Positions 1 through 10,100 of a stretch of DNA of 64,000 nucleotides are shown in pieces (position 1 is the stretch's first letter; each line of letters opens with the position of its first letter). The notes under the pieces were generated by a model. It saw only the letters and a program-made list of their open reading frames with translations, was not told the DNA's origin and did no database searches. Source of the stretch: Candidatus Sumerlaeota bacterium (GTDB taxonomy: Bacteria; Sumerlaeota; Sumerlaeia; Sumerlaeales; Sumerlaeaceae); NCBI GenBank assembly GCA_017161655.1, contig JADFCV010000004.1, positions 201,378-265,377 on the forward strand. The letters run 5' to 3'. Both the position numbers and the translations under genes were made by a program.

Positions 1-167
1 GGGCCCTTCGGTTGCGGTAACAAACGTCCCAGGCGGAACACGACGCCGCGCTCATACTCGTTCAGTACGTTGATGCATTTCGCCAGGTAGATGACGACGA
101 TGAGAATAACCGGGACGATTGGCCCACTCAACAAAGACGTTAAAAAATTGACATCTGGCTGCGCCAT
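1..167 (-). CDS. Slipin/stomatin-like SPFH-family membrane protein (partial, runs off left edge)
   Basis: Manual translation of the minus strand from ATG at 167: MAQPDVNFLTSLLSGPIVPVILIVVIYLAKCINVLNEYERGVVFRLGRLLPQPKGP. N-terminal TM segment plus the YERGVVFRLGRL hallmark. Absent from the ORF track because it is truncated. Confidence 0.9.
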   Translation of the reverse strand, partial: MAQPDVNFLTSLLSGPIVPVILIVVIYLAKCINVLNEYERGVVFRLGRLLPQPKG

Positions 168-303
168 GTTTTCTGACCTCCCTGACTTTGCTAACTAGCT
201 CATAACCTTTGCGTGTTGCGGAATCTATAGAAAAGCGCCATTGCTTAGACAGAATCTCTTTTTCATGGAATTGGTGACCACAAGTCTGGCACGAAATCCC
301 CCA

Positions 304-1962
304 ATGAATGAGTTGCAACAGTCTGAATGGGCGGTCGAGATGCTCGACATCACGCGCTCCTTTGCGCGTGTGGTAGCCAATGATCGTGTGACGTTTCGCG
401 TTCGACGGGGCGAGGTGCACGCCCTCGTGGGGGAGAATGGGGCTGGGAAATCTACCCTTATGAAGATCCTTTATGGTCTTTATCGCCCCGATTCTGGCGA
501 AATCCGTGTGCACGGAAGGACAGTCAATTTTCGCTCGCCTGCTGATGCCATTGCTGCTGGCATTGGCATGGTTCACCAGCACTTCATGCTCGTGCCGCCT
601 TTTACTGTGACGGAAAACGTGATTCTCGGCGACGAACGCCTCCGTTTAGGAATCTATCGGCCGAGAGAGGCCGCCGTGCGGGTTGCTGAGCTCATTCAGC
701 GATATGGTATGGCAATCGATCCCTTCGCTGTCGTCGACAACCTTAGCGTGGGGGAGCAGCAGCGCGTTGAGATTCTCAAGATTCTTTACCGCGACGCCTC
801 CATTGTGATCCTCGATGAGCCAACCGCGGTGCTTACGCCGCAGGAAGTCGAGACCCTCTTCGGCACGATAAGGACCCTCGCTGATGGCGGAAAAACTGTC
901 ATTATCATCACGCACAAACTTCACGAGGTCATGTCCGTTTCACATCGTCTCACGGTCCTCCGCAGCGGCCGTGTTGTAGCCACTCTCGACACAGCTTCAA
1001 CCACTCCCGAAGAAATTGCGCGTCTGATGGTGGGACGCGACGTCATTCTCCCAACGCTCGCCCGTGACATCGAAAAAGCTCGCGGCAAGTGTGTGGAGAG
1101 CGCAGATGGTGAAACGCCGTCAGCAAATAGAAACGCGCCGCGCATCGAGACTTCGGTAGCCGGTGAGCAGGGAGGCGAAGTGAAAGGACTCGAGCCACTT
1201 CGGCTCGAACGAGTGTCGCTCCGTCGTGGGCGCGGACGCGCCCTTCTCAGCGAGATCTCTTTCAACGTTAAGTCTGGCGAGATTGTTGGAATTGCGGGCG
1301 TCGAGGGTAATGGCCAGAAGGAACTCCTTGAAGTGATCACTGGCCTGCGCTTCCCCTCAGAGGGCAGGATTTATATCAATCAGCGCGATGTAACCCTTTT
1401 GCCGCCACGGGAGAGGTTCTCTGCGGGGATGGCCTGCATTCCTGAAGATCGTCACCGCCAAGGGCTCATTCTCGACTTCGACTTGCGGGAGAATCTCGTG
1501 CTTGGTCGTCACCACAATTGGCGTTGGGTAAGAAAATTCGACCGCGCCGCCGCTGCCTGTTTGTTAGAGGATTTCGACGTACGTCCCGCTGATCCGCGAT
1601 TGCGGGCCAGCCAGCTAAGTGGGGGGAATCAGCAAAAGCTCATTGTTGCCCGCGAATTTACCCGTGGCGCGAACCTTCTCGTCGCCGCACATCCCACACG
1701 TGGCATTGACCTTGGCGCGATCGAGTTCATCCATCGCAAGCTTTTAGAACTGCGTGCCGCTGGGGTAGGAATTCTTCTCATTTCCGCCGAGCTGAGTGAA
1801 ATTCTTGCGCTCAGCGACCGTGTGCTCGTCATCTATGGCGGCAGCATTGTCTTTGAGGCCCCCAATCGAAATCTCGAAGAGAAAGATCTCGGAGTCTACA
1901 TGGCAGGTGGACATTCCATCTCCGTCCAATCTGAACTTGCACGAGAGGAGCCGCGGAAATGA
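304..1962 (+). CDS. ABC transporter ATP-binding protein, tandem NBDs (simple sugar/nucleoside BMP-type)
   Basis: Two NBDs: Walker A GENGAGKST, LSVGEQQRVEILK, VILDEPTAVLTP; second half LSGGNQQKLIVAREF and HPTRGIDLGA. Start taken at ATG 304 (MNELQQSEW). Confidence 0.93.
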   Translation: MNELQQSEWAVEMLDITRSFARVVANDRVTFRVRRGEVHALVGENGAGKSTLMKILYGLYRPDSGEIRVHGRTVNFRSPADAIAAGIGMVHQHFMLVPPFTVTENVILGDERLRLGIYRPREAAVRVAELIQRYGMAIDPFAVVDNLSVGEQQRVEILKILYRDASIVILDEPTAVLTPQEVETLFGTIRTLADGGKTVIIITHKLHEVMSVSHRLTVLRSGRVVATLDTASTTPEEIARLMVGRDVILPTLARDIEKARGKCVESADGETPSANRNAPRIETSVAGEQGGEVKGLEPLRLERVSLRRGRGRALLSEISFNVKSGEIVGIAGVEGNGQKELLEVITGLRFPSEGRIYINQRDVTLLPPRERFSAGMACIPEDRHRQGLILDFDLRENLVLGRHHNWRWVRKFDRAAAACLLEDFDVRPADPRLRASQLSGGNQQKLIVAREFTRGANLLVAAHPTRGIDLGAIEFIHRKLLELRAAGVGILLISAELSEILALSDRVLVIYGGSIVFEAPNRNLEEKDLGVYMAGGHSISVQSELAREEPRK

Positions 1963-3068
1963 AACAGTGGTTTGTTCGTGCCATCCTTGCCCCTACTATC
2001 GCGCTGTTTCTTTCCACTCTCGTTGGCATGGCCTTTTTGGCGGTCACAGGTTATCCTGTGCTTTCCACATTCCGCGCTATTGTGCAAGAGAGCCTCCGCG
2101 ATTGGTACGGTCTGGGCCAGGTTCTTCACACGGCCACATTGCTCACCTTCACGGGTCTAGCCGTTGCTGTTGCGTTTCGTGCGGGGCTCTTTAACATTGG
2201 GGCAGAGGGACAACTCTACGTGGGGGCGATGGCCCTTGGCATCGTGGGCTACTACCTGAAGGGTGTTTCAAAAGACACCATTCAGCATATTCCGTGGCTC
2301 GCTTGGATGATCGCCCTGGTGCTCATTGCGATGCTGGGCGGTGGGCTCTATGCCACTATTCCCGGTGTTCTCAAAGCCTTTACCGGTGCGCACGAAGTCA
2401 TTACGACAATCATGCTGAATTTTGTCGCTCTTGCGTGGATCAACTATCTTCTCCGCTACGATCCAGATAGCTTCGCGGTGCCTGCAACCGTTCGAACACC
2501 AGCGTTTCCCGACTACCTGCGGCTGCCACGTTTATCAAAGTGGCTTCCAGTTTTTCAGGGGTCGGTTGTCAATGTGTCGCTGCTTCTGGCGCTTGCTGCA
2601 GCAGTCGCTGTCTGGTGGATGCTCCGCTCCACAAAACTAGGCTACGAAATCCGAGCTGTGGGCAAGAACCCCTTGGCCGCCCGACTTGCTGGGATTGTTC
2701 CAGCGCGCATCACCATCCTTGCCATGTTCCTCAGTGGTGCACTCGCCGGACTTGTTGGCGTCGGGTTCGTACTTGGCCATAAAGGGTACTTCGAAGAGAA
2801 TTTTTCCGCAGGACTCGGCTTCCTTGGGATCGCAGTGGCGTTGCTTGCCAATAATCACCCGATTGGCATACTGTTCACTGCTCTTCTTTTCGGAATTTTG
2901 AACTACGGCAAAGTCGCTGCGGCGAGTGAGATTCCCAAAGATATCATCGAGGTAATGGAAGCCGCCATCATTTTCAGTGTCGTGATCGTTAACCGCATGG
3001 CAACGCACGTGCTCCTGAGGATTTCGAAGCGAAGACTTCAGACCGCCGGAACCGACGACACAAAATAA
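1959..3068 (+). CDS. ABC transporter permease (BPD_transp_2 family, nucleoside/simple sugar type)
   Basis: Multi-TM protein with FRAGLFNIGAEGQLYVGA and GAHEVITTIMLNFVA motifs; 4-nt overlap with the ATPase gene. Confidence 0.92.
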   Translation: MKQWFVRAILAPTIALFLSTLVGMAFLAVTGYPVLSTFRAIVQESLRDWYGLGQVLHTATLLTFTGLAVAVAFRAGLFNIGAEGQLYVGAMALGIVGYYLKGVSKDTIQHIPWLAWMIALVLIAMLGGGLYATIPGVLKAFTGAHEVITTIMLNFVALAWINYLLRYDPDSFAVPATVRTPAFPDYLRLPRLSKWLPVFQGSVVNVSLLLALAAAVAVWWMLRSTKLGYEIRAVGKNPLAARLAGIVPARITILAMFLSGALAGLVGVGFVLGHKGYFEENFSAGLGFLGIAVALLANNHPIGILFTALLFGILNYGKVAAASEIPKDIIEVMEAAIIFSVVIVNRMATHVLLRISKRRLQTAGTDDTK

Positions 3069-3145
3069 ATTAGCCTCTTACGGCGTCTTACTCAGTGCGG
3101 AATATGCGCGGCCTTAGCACATCGGGAGAAACGGGAGACCACAAC

Positions 3146-4336
3146 ATGTTTAACCACAATGCCACATCGTCCCCAATCGCTGCTCCAGGTGTGGAATGGC
3201 AAATCGGCTCCTTGCCCTTGCGCAGCCGCGTGTTGCCCGCGCCGATGTGCAACATCACGGATCGGCCATTCCGCGAAATCTTGCGCTCCATGGGGGCCGA
3301 TCTCGTTTATACACAAATGATCTCCGCGGAGGGGCTCATTCGGGGCGACAAAGGAACGTGGAGCCTTTTGGATATTGGCGGAGAGGCGCCGCCTGTTGCT
3401 GTTCAACTCTTAGGCGGCGAACCGGACCGCCTGGCCGAAGCTGCACGAATCGTGGAGCAGCAAGGGGCTGCACTGGTCGATGTCAACATGGGCTGCCCTG
3501 CGCGCAAAGTCACAGGCAACCATTGTGGAAGCGCGCTCATGAAAGAGCCTGCGCGCGTGGCGGCCATTGTCCGTGCGCTGCGTCGAGCCGTGAAAATCCC
3601 CGTTACCGTAAAGATGCGCGCCGGTTGGGAGGATGGGCAGATCATTGCGGTAGAGCTGGCTCGAATTTGTGAAGCCGAGGGCGCCGATGCGGTGGCACTC
3701 CATGCTCGTACCCGTCAGCAGGGCTATCGAGGCCAGGCAGATTGGCGCCTCATCGCTGAACTCAAAGAAGCGGTGCGTATCCCTGTCATCGGCAATGGCG
3801 ACGTCACATCTCCGGCTGATGCTGTGCGCATGATCCGCGAGACCCATTGCGATGCAATCATGATCGGGCGCGGACTTATTGGTAACCCGTGGTTGCTCAG
3901 AGCGTGTGAGCGCGCGATGCGCGACTTTTGCGAGGGCCGAATTTCCTCAGAAGACGAAGTCCCCACCGACGAAATGATCGAATGCGAGGAAGGTGATGCT
4001 CACACGCTCATTCGAGTTCCAGCTTACTTGCTCGACGTAAATCTCGATGAGCGATTCTCGCTGGTTCTCAATCACACTCGAATGATGGTGAGCGCAAAAG
4101 GTGAGCGCCGCGGCATTCTCGAGATGCGCAAGCATACCGTACAGTATCTGCGCGGTTTGCATGGTGCGCGCGCTTTCCGCGAGAAACTCATGCACATTGA
4201 GACCTTGAGCGACCTTGAGCATGCCCTTGCACAGTATCGTGATTGGCTGCGCTCACGACCCCACCACGGAGTCGCTTGCCCGCGCCGTGAACAACCTTCG
4301 CATGCTCCAGTAAATGAATCTCAGAATGAGGCCTGA
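3146..4336 (+). CDS. tRNA-dihydrouridine synthase (Dus family)
   Basis: LPAPMCNITDRPFREILRSMGADLVYTQMISAEGL, DVNMGCPARKVTGNHCGSALMKEP, VTVKMRAGWEDG, GNGDVTSPADA, IGRGLIGNPWLL. Confidence 0.93.
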   Translation: MFNHNATSSPIAAPGVEWQIGSLPLRSRVLPAPMCNITDRPFREILRSMGADLVYTQMISAEGLIRGDKGTWSLLDIGGEAPPVAVQLLGGEPDRLAEAARIVEQQGAALVDVNMGCPARKVTGNHCGSALMKEPARVAAIVRALRRAVKIPVTVKMRAGWEDGQIIAVELARICEAEGADAVALHARTRQQGYRGQADWRLIAELKEAVRIPVIGNGDVTSPADAVRMIRETHCDAIMIGRGLIGNPWLLRACERAMRDFCEGRISSEDEVPTDEMIECEEGDAHTLIRVPAYLLDVNLDERFSLVLNHTRMMVSAKGERRGILEMRKHTVQYLRGLHGARAFREKLMHIETLSDLEHALAQYRDWLRSRPHHGVACPRREQPSHAPVNESQNEA

Positions 4337-5174
4337 ATTAGTCCAGAAAGTCGAGCGCTTGAAGGACGCTTTTCGGCAGAAGCGTCGCGTGCTGGTTGCA
4401 CTGTCAGGGGGAGTCGATTCTACGCTCCTGCAAGAGATTGCTCACCTGGCCCTGGGATTCGAAGACGCGATCGCCGTGACCGCAAAGAGTGAAACACTCA
4501 CGCCAGAAGAGTTCCAAAACGTCTGCGACCTGGCTCATGCGCGTGGATGGAATCATCACGTCATCGAGTACTCCGAACTGGAAATCCCAAACTACGCCGA
4601 AAATCCCGTGAATCGCTGTTATTTCTGCAAGCGAGAGCTTTTCGGACGGCTTCGCGAGCTCGCTGAGAGGTGGGGATGTTCGGCAGTTGTCGAAGGGACA
4701 AACGCCGACGATCGCGGCGACTATCGGCCAGGGATGAAGGCCGCGAACGAAACCGGTACGTGGGCGCCACTGCTCGAATACGGTTGGACGAAGAGCGACA
4801 TCCGCGACGCAGCGCGCGCCCTTGGCCTTCCCACGTGGGATAAGCCCTCCGGCGCATGTTTGTCGTCGCGTGTTCCGTATGGCATGCCGATCACGCGCGA
4901 AAAACTCGAGCAAATAGCTCTGGCTGAAAAGGTCCTCAAAAAACTCGGCTTCTCTCAAGTGCGCGTGAGACATCACGGCACCATCGCTCGCATTGAAATT
5001 CTGCCTGAGGAAATGCCACGTCTTTTCTCAGAGAACCTAGCAGGTCAAATTGCCGACGAATTCCGACGAATTGGTTTTGTCTATACAACGGTTGATCTTT
5101 TAGGCTACCGCACAGGAAGTCTCAATGCCGTGCTGAGTGTCGACGGGGAAGCCCGCCCCAGTTCGTCAGCGTAA
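4314..5174 (+). CDS. larE: LarE-type ATP-dependent sacrificial sulfur transferase (three-cysteine variant)
   Basis: PP-loop RVLVALSGGVDSTLLQ; NRCYFCKREL and SGACLSSRVPYGMPIT motifs typical of LarE; overlaps dus by 23 nt. Confidence 0.9.
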   Translation: MNLRMRPELVQKVERLKDAFRQKRRVLVALSGGVDSTLLQEIAHLALGFEDAIAVTAKSETLTPEEFQNVCDLAHARGWNHHVIEYSELEIPNYAENPVNRCYFCKRELFGRLRELAERWGCSAVVEGTNADDRGDYRPGMKAANETGTWAPLLEYGWTKSDIRDAARALGLPTWDKPSGACLSSRVPYGMPITREKLEQIALAEKVLKKLGFSQVRVRHHGTIARIEILPEEMPRLFSENLAGQIADEFRRIGFVYTTVDLLGYRTGSLNAVLSVDGEARPSSSA

Positions 5175-5239
5175 TCAGCCAGCGCAAAGGCGCCTTGAAA
5201 TCCCTTGCCCCCCACGCCGCTTCCCGTTAGGATGCGATT

Positions 5240-5545
5240 ATGGAAATTAACCGGGAACAAGCAAAGTACCTGAGCTACGAGTTCGAGTGTTTTGTTCGTA
5301 TCGGCCTCGATGCACAAGCCCGGCTCGACGCACTGAAACGGATAGAAGCGTATTTTCTTGGCCCGGAAGGAACACCGCTCCCCACATTTCATTTCGAAAT
5401 CCCTGATGAGCGTGGACGAATCAGTCGCGTGATCGATTTCGAACCTGACGACCGCCAGCTCGTACGCCTTCACGAATTTCTCACTCGCTGGACCATTGAG
5501 CAGGTGCAGGAGATGACGTCGCTGCTACCTCGACACGAGGATTAA
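5240..5545 (+). CDS. Small conserved-looking hypothetical protein (101 aa)
   Basis: Intact ORF between larE and a convergent gene; no family recognised. Confidence 0.6.
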   Translation: MEINREQAKYLSYEFECFVRIGLDAQARLDALKRIEAYFLGPEGTPLPTFHFEIPDERGRISRVIDFEPDDRQLVRLHEFLTRWTIEQVQEMTSLLPRHED

Positions 5546-5570
5546 GCATCCTCTTTTCGCACGGCCCCTC

Positions 5571-7001
5571 TCAGTCCACGATGCGGAAGTGTGCAAATTG
5601 GTCCAGGCTCGCGTACCAGGCTTGCGCTGGTGATGGGTAGTTTCCCACCACACATTCCGCTGCGCGAATTCCCATGAGCATGGAGTGATCCATATTGTTG
5701 TGGTTGAACAATCCCTGGCGTCCCGTGGTGATCACGTTGGGGATTTGACCAAGCGCCTGACAAACAGCGGACAAGAGCTGGCGATAGTTGCGAGTGTAGA
5801 TTGGATACGCATGCGAGAGGCGCTTGGTAAAGGTCTCCACAACTTCGTCCCGCGTAAACAATCCAGCCTCGACAGCGTCGTGTACCACCAGCTCGCGAAG
5901 CTCGCTATCAGTTTTCCTCCATAGCCCAGAGTTCAGCCGAGCAGTCACCTCGAAAACAACAAGCGTGCGATCTGCTGGAGCCATGCCAGGATCAAAATTC
6001 TTCGGCTCGTAGGCTCGGTTGAACACGATGTGCTCTTCAGGGAAATAAATCCATGTGTTGGGTGACATCTGGCGCTTCGCTAGGGCAACACCCACCAGCA
6101 CCATCCCCACATACTCTAATTGCTTCGCTGCTAACACCCCTTCATCTAGCTTGCTGCCAAGCATTGCGGAGAGATCAGTGACCGGAATGGTTGAAACCAC
6201 GACATCGGTTTCGAAAAATGAGTCTGAAGATTCTTCAGTTGAGGCCTCGGCGCAAACGGCTGTCACGCCGCTGCCGCCTGACTCAAAAGCCAGAGCGCGA
6301 AGTCCTGTCTCAATCGAACCGCCGCGTTCGAGCACCCTATTTTCGAGGGCATGAACAAGCCCCTCCACGCCGCCTCGAATGTACGTAAATCGGTCGAGTG
6401 CAGTCGGCCGCGACTGCTTATCTTTACGCCGCAGTAAACGCTGCACGACCTTGTTTGTGTTTCCCGCACTCACGCGAACGCGGGCAATGTCTTCGCTGAG
6501 TTGCTCTGGTGGGGTTTTCCACACTTTGCGCGTGTATGGTTCAATCAGCTTTCGGTAGAGTGCGTCTCCAAACGCCTGCCGCATAGCATCTGCGTAGCTG
6601 AGTGGACGCCCAACGAGGGAACGTATCTGCCCCCAAATAGCAGAAGTGCCATAGTAACCGAGTTTGAACGGCCCCATGACCCGCAAGATTTCTCCCGCGC
6701 GCACCGGATACGTGTAATAATGCCCATCGAGATACAGTTGGCTCCGCCGTTCGACCTGAAGTGCATCTTCAGCAGCAATGAGCTCCGGCAGCAGCGTAGC
6801 AATCTCCGGTAATTCCGTATAGACCCGATGGGGCCCCAAATCCGCAGCAAACTCTCCACAGCGCCAGAGCGATGCAAGTCCTCCCAGCTGCGTATCAGCC
6901 TCGATCACAGTCACTTCGCAAGTGGGTTCAAGTTCCAGCAAGCGCGCAGCACATGCTAAGCCAGCAACACCGCCACCGAGAACGAGTATCGTCTTTTTCA
7001 T
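5571..7001 (-). CDS. FAD-dependent oxidoreductase (protoporphyrinogen oxidase/amine oxidase-like)
   Basis: N-terminal ILVLGGGVAGLACAARLLE dinucleotide-binding motif and VIEADTQLGGLASLW. Confidence 0.85.
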   Translation of the reverse strand: MKKTILVLGGGVAGLACAARLLELEPTCEVTVIEADTQLGGLASLWRCGEFAADLGPHRVYTELPEIATLLPELIAAEDALQVERRSQLYLDGHYYTYPVRAGEILRVMGPFKLGYYGTSAIWGQIRSLVGRPLSYADAMRQAFGDALYRKLIEPYTRKVWKTPPEQLSEDIARVRVSAGNTNKVVQRLLRRKDKQSRPTALDRFTYIRGGVEGLVHALENRVLERGGSIETGLRALAFESGGSGVTAVCAEASTEESSDSFFETDVVVSTIPVTDLSAMLGSKLDEGVLAAKQLEYVGMVLVGVALAKRQMSPNTWIYFPEEHIVFNRAYEPKNFDPGMAPADRTLVVFEVTARLNSGLWRKTDSELRELVVHDAVEAGLFTRDEVVETFTKRLSHAYPIYTRNYRQLLSAVCQALGQIPNVITTGRQGLFNHNNMDHSMLMGIRAAECVVGNYPSPAQAWYASLDQFAHFRIVD

Positions 7002-7120
7002 AAGTCTCCTCGACGGTGCGGCAAGCTTTGCCGGTAGAGAAAGCGCGGTGAATCACCTGATGAGGATTTTCCAAACATCTTCGGACTTTACGCGGTCTTA
7101 TTCTTTTCCATTCACAGCCG

Positions 7121-10100
7121 TTACGGAGTGGGGGACTGGAAGAGAGGAAGTGGGATAGGAGTGACTGAAGGCTGTGCGGCAGGGCCACTGACACGAAATG
7201 CCATGATGACCTTGCCCAACGTTCGATCTGCCATCCGAGCCAGCTCGTCCACGAGGGGAATCGCTCCCAGCAATGAGGACTCAAACAAATTCAACCGGAC
7301 CTGGGCGTCAATTCGGTGATCTTCCAGGTAGTAACGACCATAAAGTTCCAGCAGTAACCCCTCTGTTTCGAGCTCGACTTTGTCCCACATCACGACACCG
7401 TCAGCGATTTGAAAGCGAGCATCACGTTTCGAATTATAGGCAGCTTTCTCAAAGAGTCCGCGCGTCTGAGTGAGGTTCACCACCTGGAAGAGTTTCAAAA
7501 TGAATGGCAACCGGCCCGCTTCCACCTGCACAAGTCCCACTCTGCCCTCACCGCGTAATCGCTGGACGTCAGTCTTGACGCCACTGAGCTTGATCTTTCC
7601 TGTCAAGACACCCTCAACCAATCTGGGATTCTGGAACACCCAGCGACTAAGCGGTGGGATTCTGACGTGATCGAGCTGCACATTGGCTTCCCACCGCGGG
7701 TAGTCGTCGGGCTTTTCGCGCCATGACTCGATTGCTCCATAGCCCCGCATGCTCCCCCCAAATCCTTGGATGAAAATGTTTCGAAATTCCGTCCGCCGCG
7801 GTGGCTCGCCCGAAACGAACGTGTAAACTAATTCACCGGAGCACTGTCCGACGCTTTCCCCTTTGTAGGTCCCTCGCGCAGCCACAATGGTTCCTTCTAG
7901 TTCAAAGCGCTTCCCTTTCGCAGGCGGTGATCGTCTCGCCGGTGGGTGAAAGTCAGCACTCCAGCCAGTAATCCACGTGTCGAAATGAGCCTCTTCGGGG
8001 GTTTCGATCTGGAACTTTATCTTCGGATAGTGATTCGGAACCATTGCGATGCTGCCCCACAGCCGGCAATTCGGCGTGTCGGCCATAGCACACCGCAACG
8101 GTGCGTTCTCAGGAACTTCAATCGTGGTTCCCCTGAGCACAAAGCTTCCGTGGATATCTTTGATTTCGCCCCTTGGAACACTTATGCCGTAAGAAAGAGT
8201 CCGAGCTGGTGGCATCGCATGATGTCGGAAGCTTGCCCCTTTTGCTTGGTCGCCAGCGACAACGCGTCCATTCATTTGGAGGCGGCCGCCCTGATAGGCC
8301 CTGAGCACGCGGGGTCCTAGGGAAGCGAGCAATCGGAACAGCTCATTTTGGAGTTTGGAATCAGCGGCGAGTGTTGGTTCTGCGATTTCGACGGTTACGT
8401 CAGCTGCTGCAGGGCCATGGATTTCAACAAAAGGCTCCATGCGTGGAAGTAGTTGCTGCACCTGCTCAAGGTTCCCCGTCGCGTTGAGCCGCACAGCTAT
8501 TCGCGTCTGGTCCAGCGATCCCGTTCCGTTCGCCTGGATTCCATTCATTGCACCGCTGAAACTTTTCAGAGTCAGGCGTTTCCCGTCCCAGCCAATATCC
8601 GCGCTGAGATTCTCCAGCTTGGCAGAAACGTAGTCCGTAACAAATTCAAAAGCTAACTGCGAAAGACTCGCGTTGCCTCTGAGATTCGCATGTTGCCAAT
8701 CGCTCAAACGCAGATCGCACTGCACGCTCGCTGCCAGTTTTCCGGAGGGCCGGTAAGCACTGACCTGGTTGCGCCAGGTCGGCTCGAGGCTCGCCACGAA
8801 GGCTGCCGCATCTGCTGAAAGTTGTAACGTAACCGAGACTTCCGGATCCTTCCAAAAATACCGATCGCCTGCGATGCTGCCCACCAGCCTCACATCACTT
8901 GCTCCAAACTTTGCTCGCAATCCGTCAATAATGACCGTGGAGTTCTGAACACGCAGCTCTCCATTGGCGTCGGTTACTGGAGCGGGCATGGACTTCTGAC
9001 GAAAGGCTAAATCTTGCACACGAACAACTCCAACCATTTTCGGAGCAGGCCAGGCCCCGGGGTCGCCTTCAACGGGTTGTTCAAGGCTTCCCTCACTATA
9101 AATGCTGCCCCCTAGCGGAGTGATCGATTCGGCCGACTCGGCAACTTGCCCTCCTGCCGATTGCACCAATTCCGTCAACTCGCGAGCGTCAGCCTGGCTT
9201 TCCCACCGTAGGCGCAAAGTCCCTGTCCGCGAGGTCAAATAATCCCCCACAAGTTCTCCGTTCACTGTAAGCGCTGCTTTTCCAAGTTGGCCTGCTAGCT
9301 CATGGAACACGAGCCGGCGTGGTTCGAAGTCCAGCTCACCTTTCAACTCACGCACGGGACGCCGCAAATGGGGGGTGTGCAGTGTCACCGATGAAAAAGT
9401 CAATTTCCCCACCACAGTGCGCAGCTCAGGTCCAGCGCCGGCCACATGGAGATTTGCCTGGACCGCACCGTTGCCTGCTGTGACCTCAAATCCCTTCGGT
9501 AGGGGAGCATTCAACAGCTCGATATACGGTGCGCCAATATGATCCGCTGATAAATTGGCTTCGTATTCCTGCTGTTCCCAATTCCCCCGGCCCTCAGCTT
9601 CAAGTCGGATTTGCGGGCTTTCGATACGCGCTTTCGTCAGCGTGAGCTGGCGTGAGTCAAACTCGATTGCACCCCGCAGGGCCAACTGAACATTTTCGTC
9701 CTGGTAAGCAATGCTGTGCGTTGGCATCGAGAGAGCAAGGGCACTCACCGAGACGTTGGTCACGAAGTCCCACTGGTTTTCGCGCCGTAGCATTCGAACA
9801 TCCAAACGCGTGTCGCGCGCCTCCGTGGCTACGGACCCGCGGAAACCCATGGGCCAGTAGGCGCGAAATGTGGGACTCTCAAGCTCCCCGGCAAATTCGC
9901 TTGTTCCCAAAAAAGTTCCTCGCACAGTAAAAGGTGAGGGCGCCTCGCGGACTGTAGCAAGTCCTGTACACTGCACCGCATAGCGTTCACCGCTCAATTC
10001 TCGCACTTGAAGATTGGAAATCTGCACCGCCGCAACAGTGGTCTCGTAGCTTTGACTCTTCGAACGCATGGGGAGGGCAGTCATGCGGTCTAGTCCTTGA

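Noticed and set aside
921-1340. Minus-strand ORF (139 aa) opposite the ABC ATPase
   Set aside because: Arg/Ser-rich antisense shadow of a clear coding gene; no recognisable motif.
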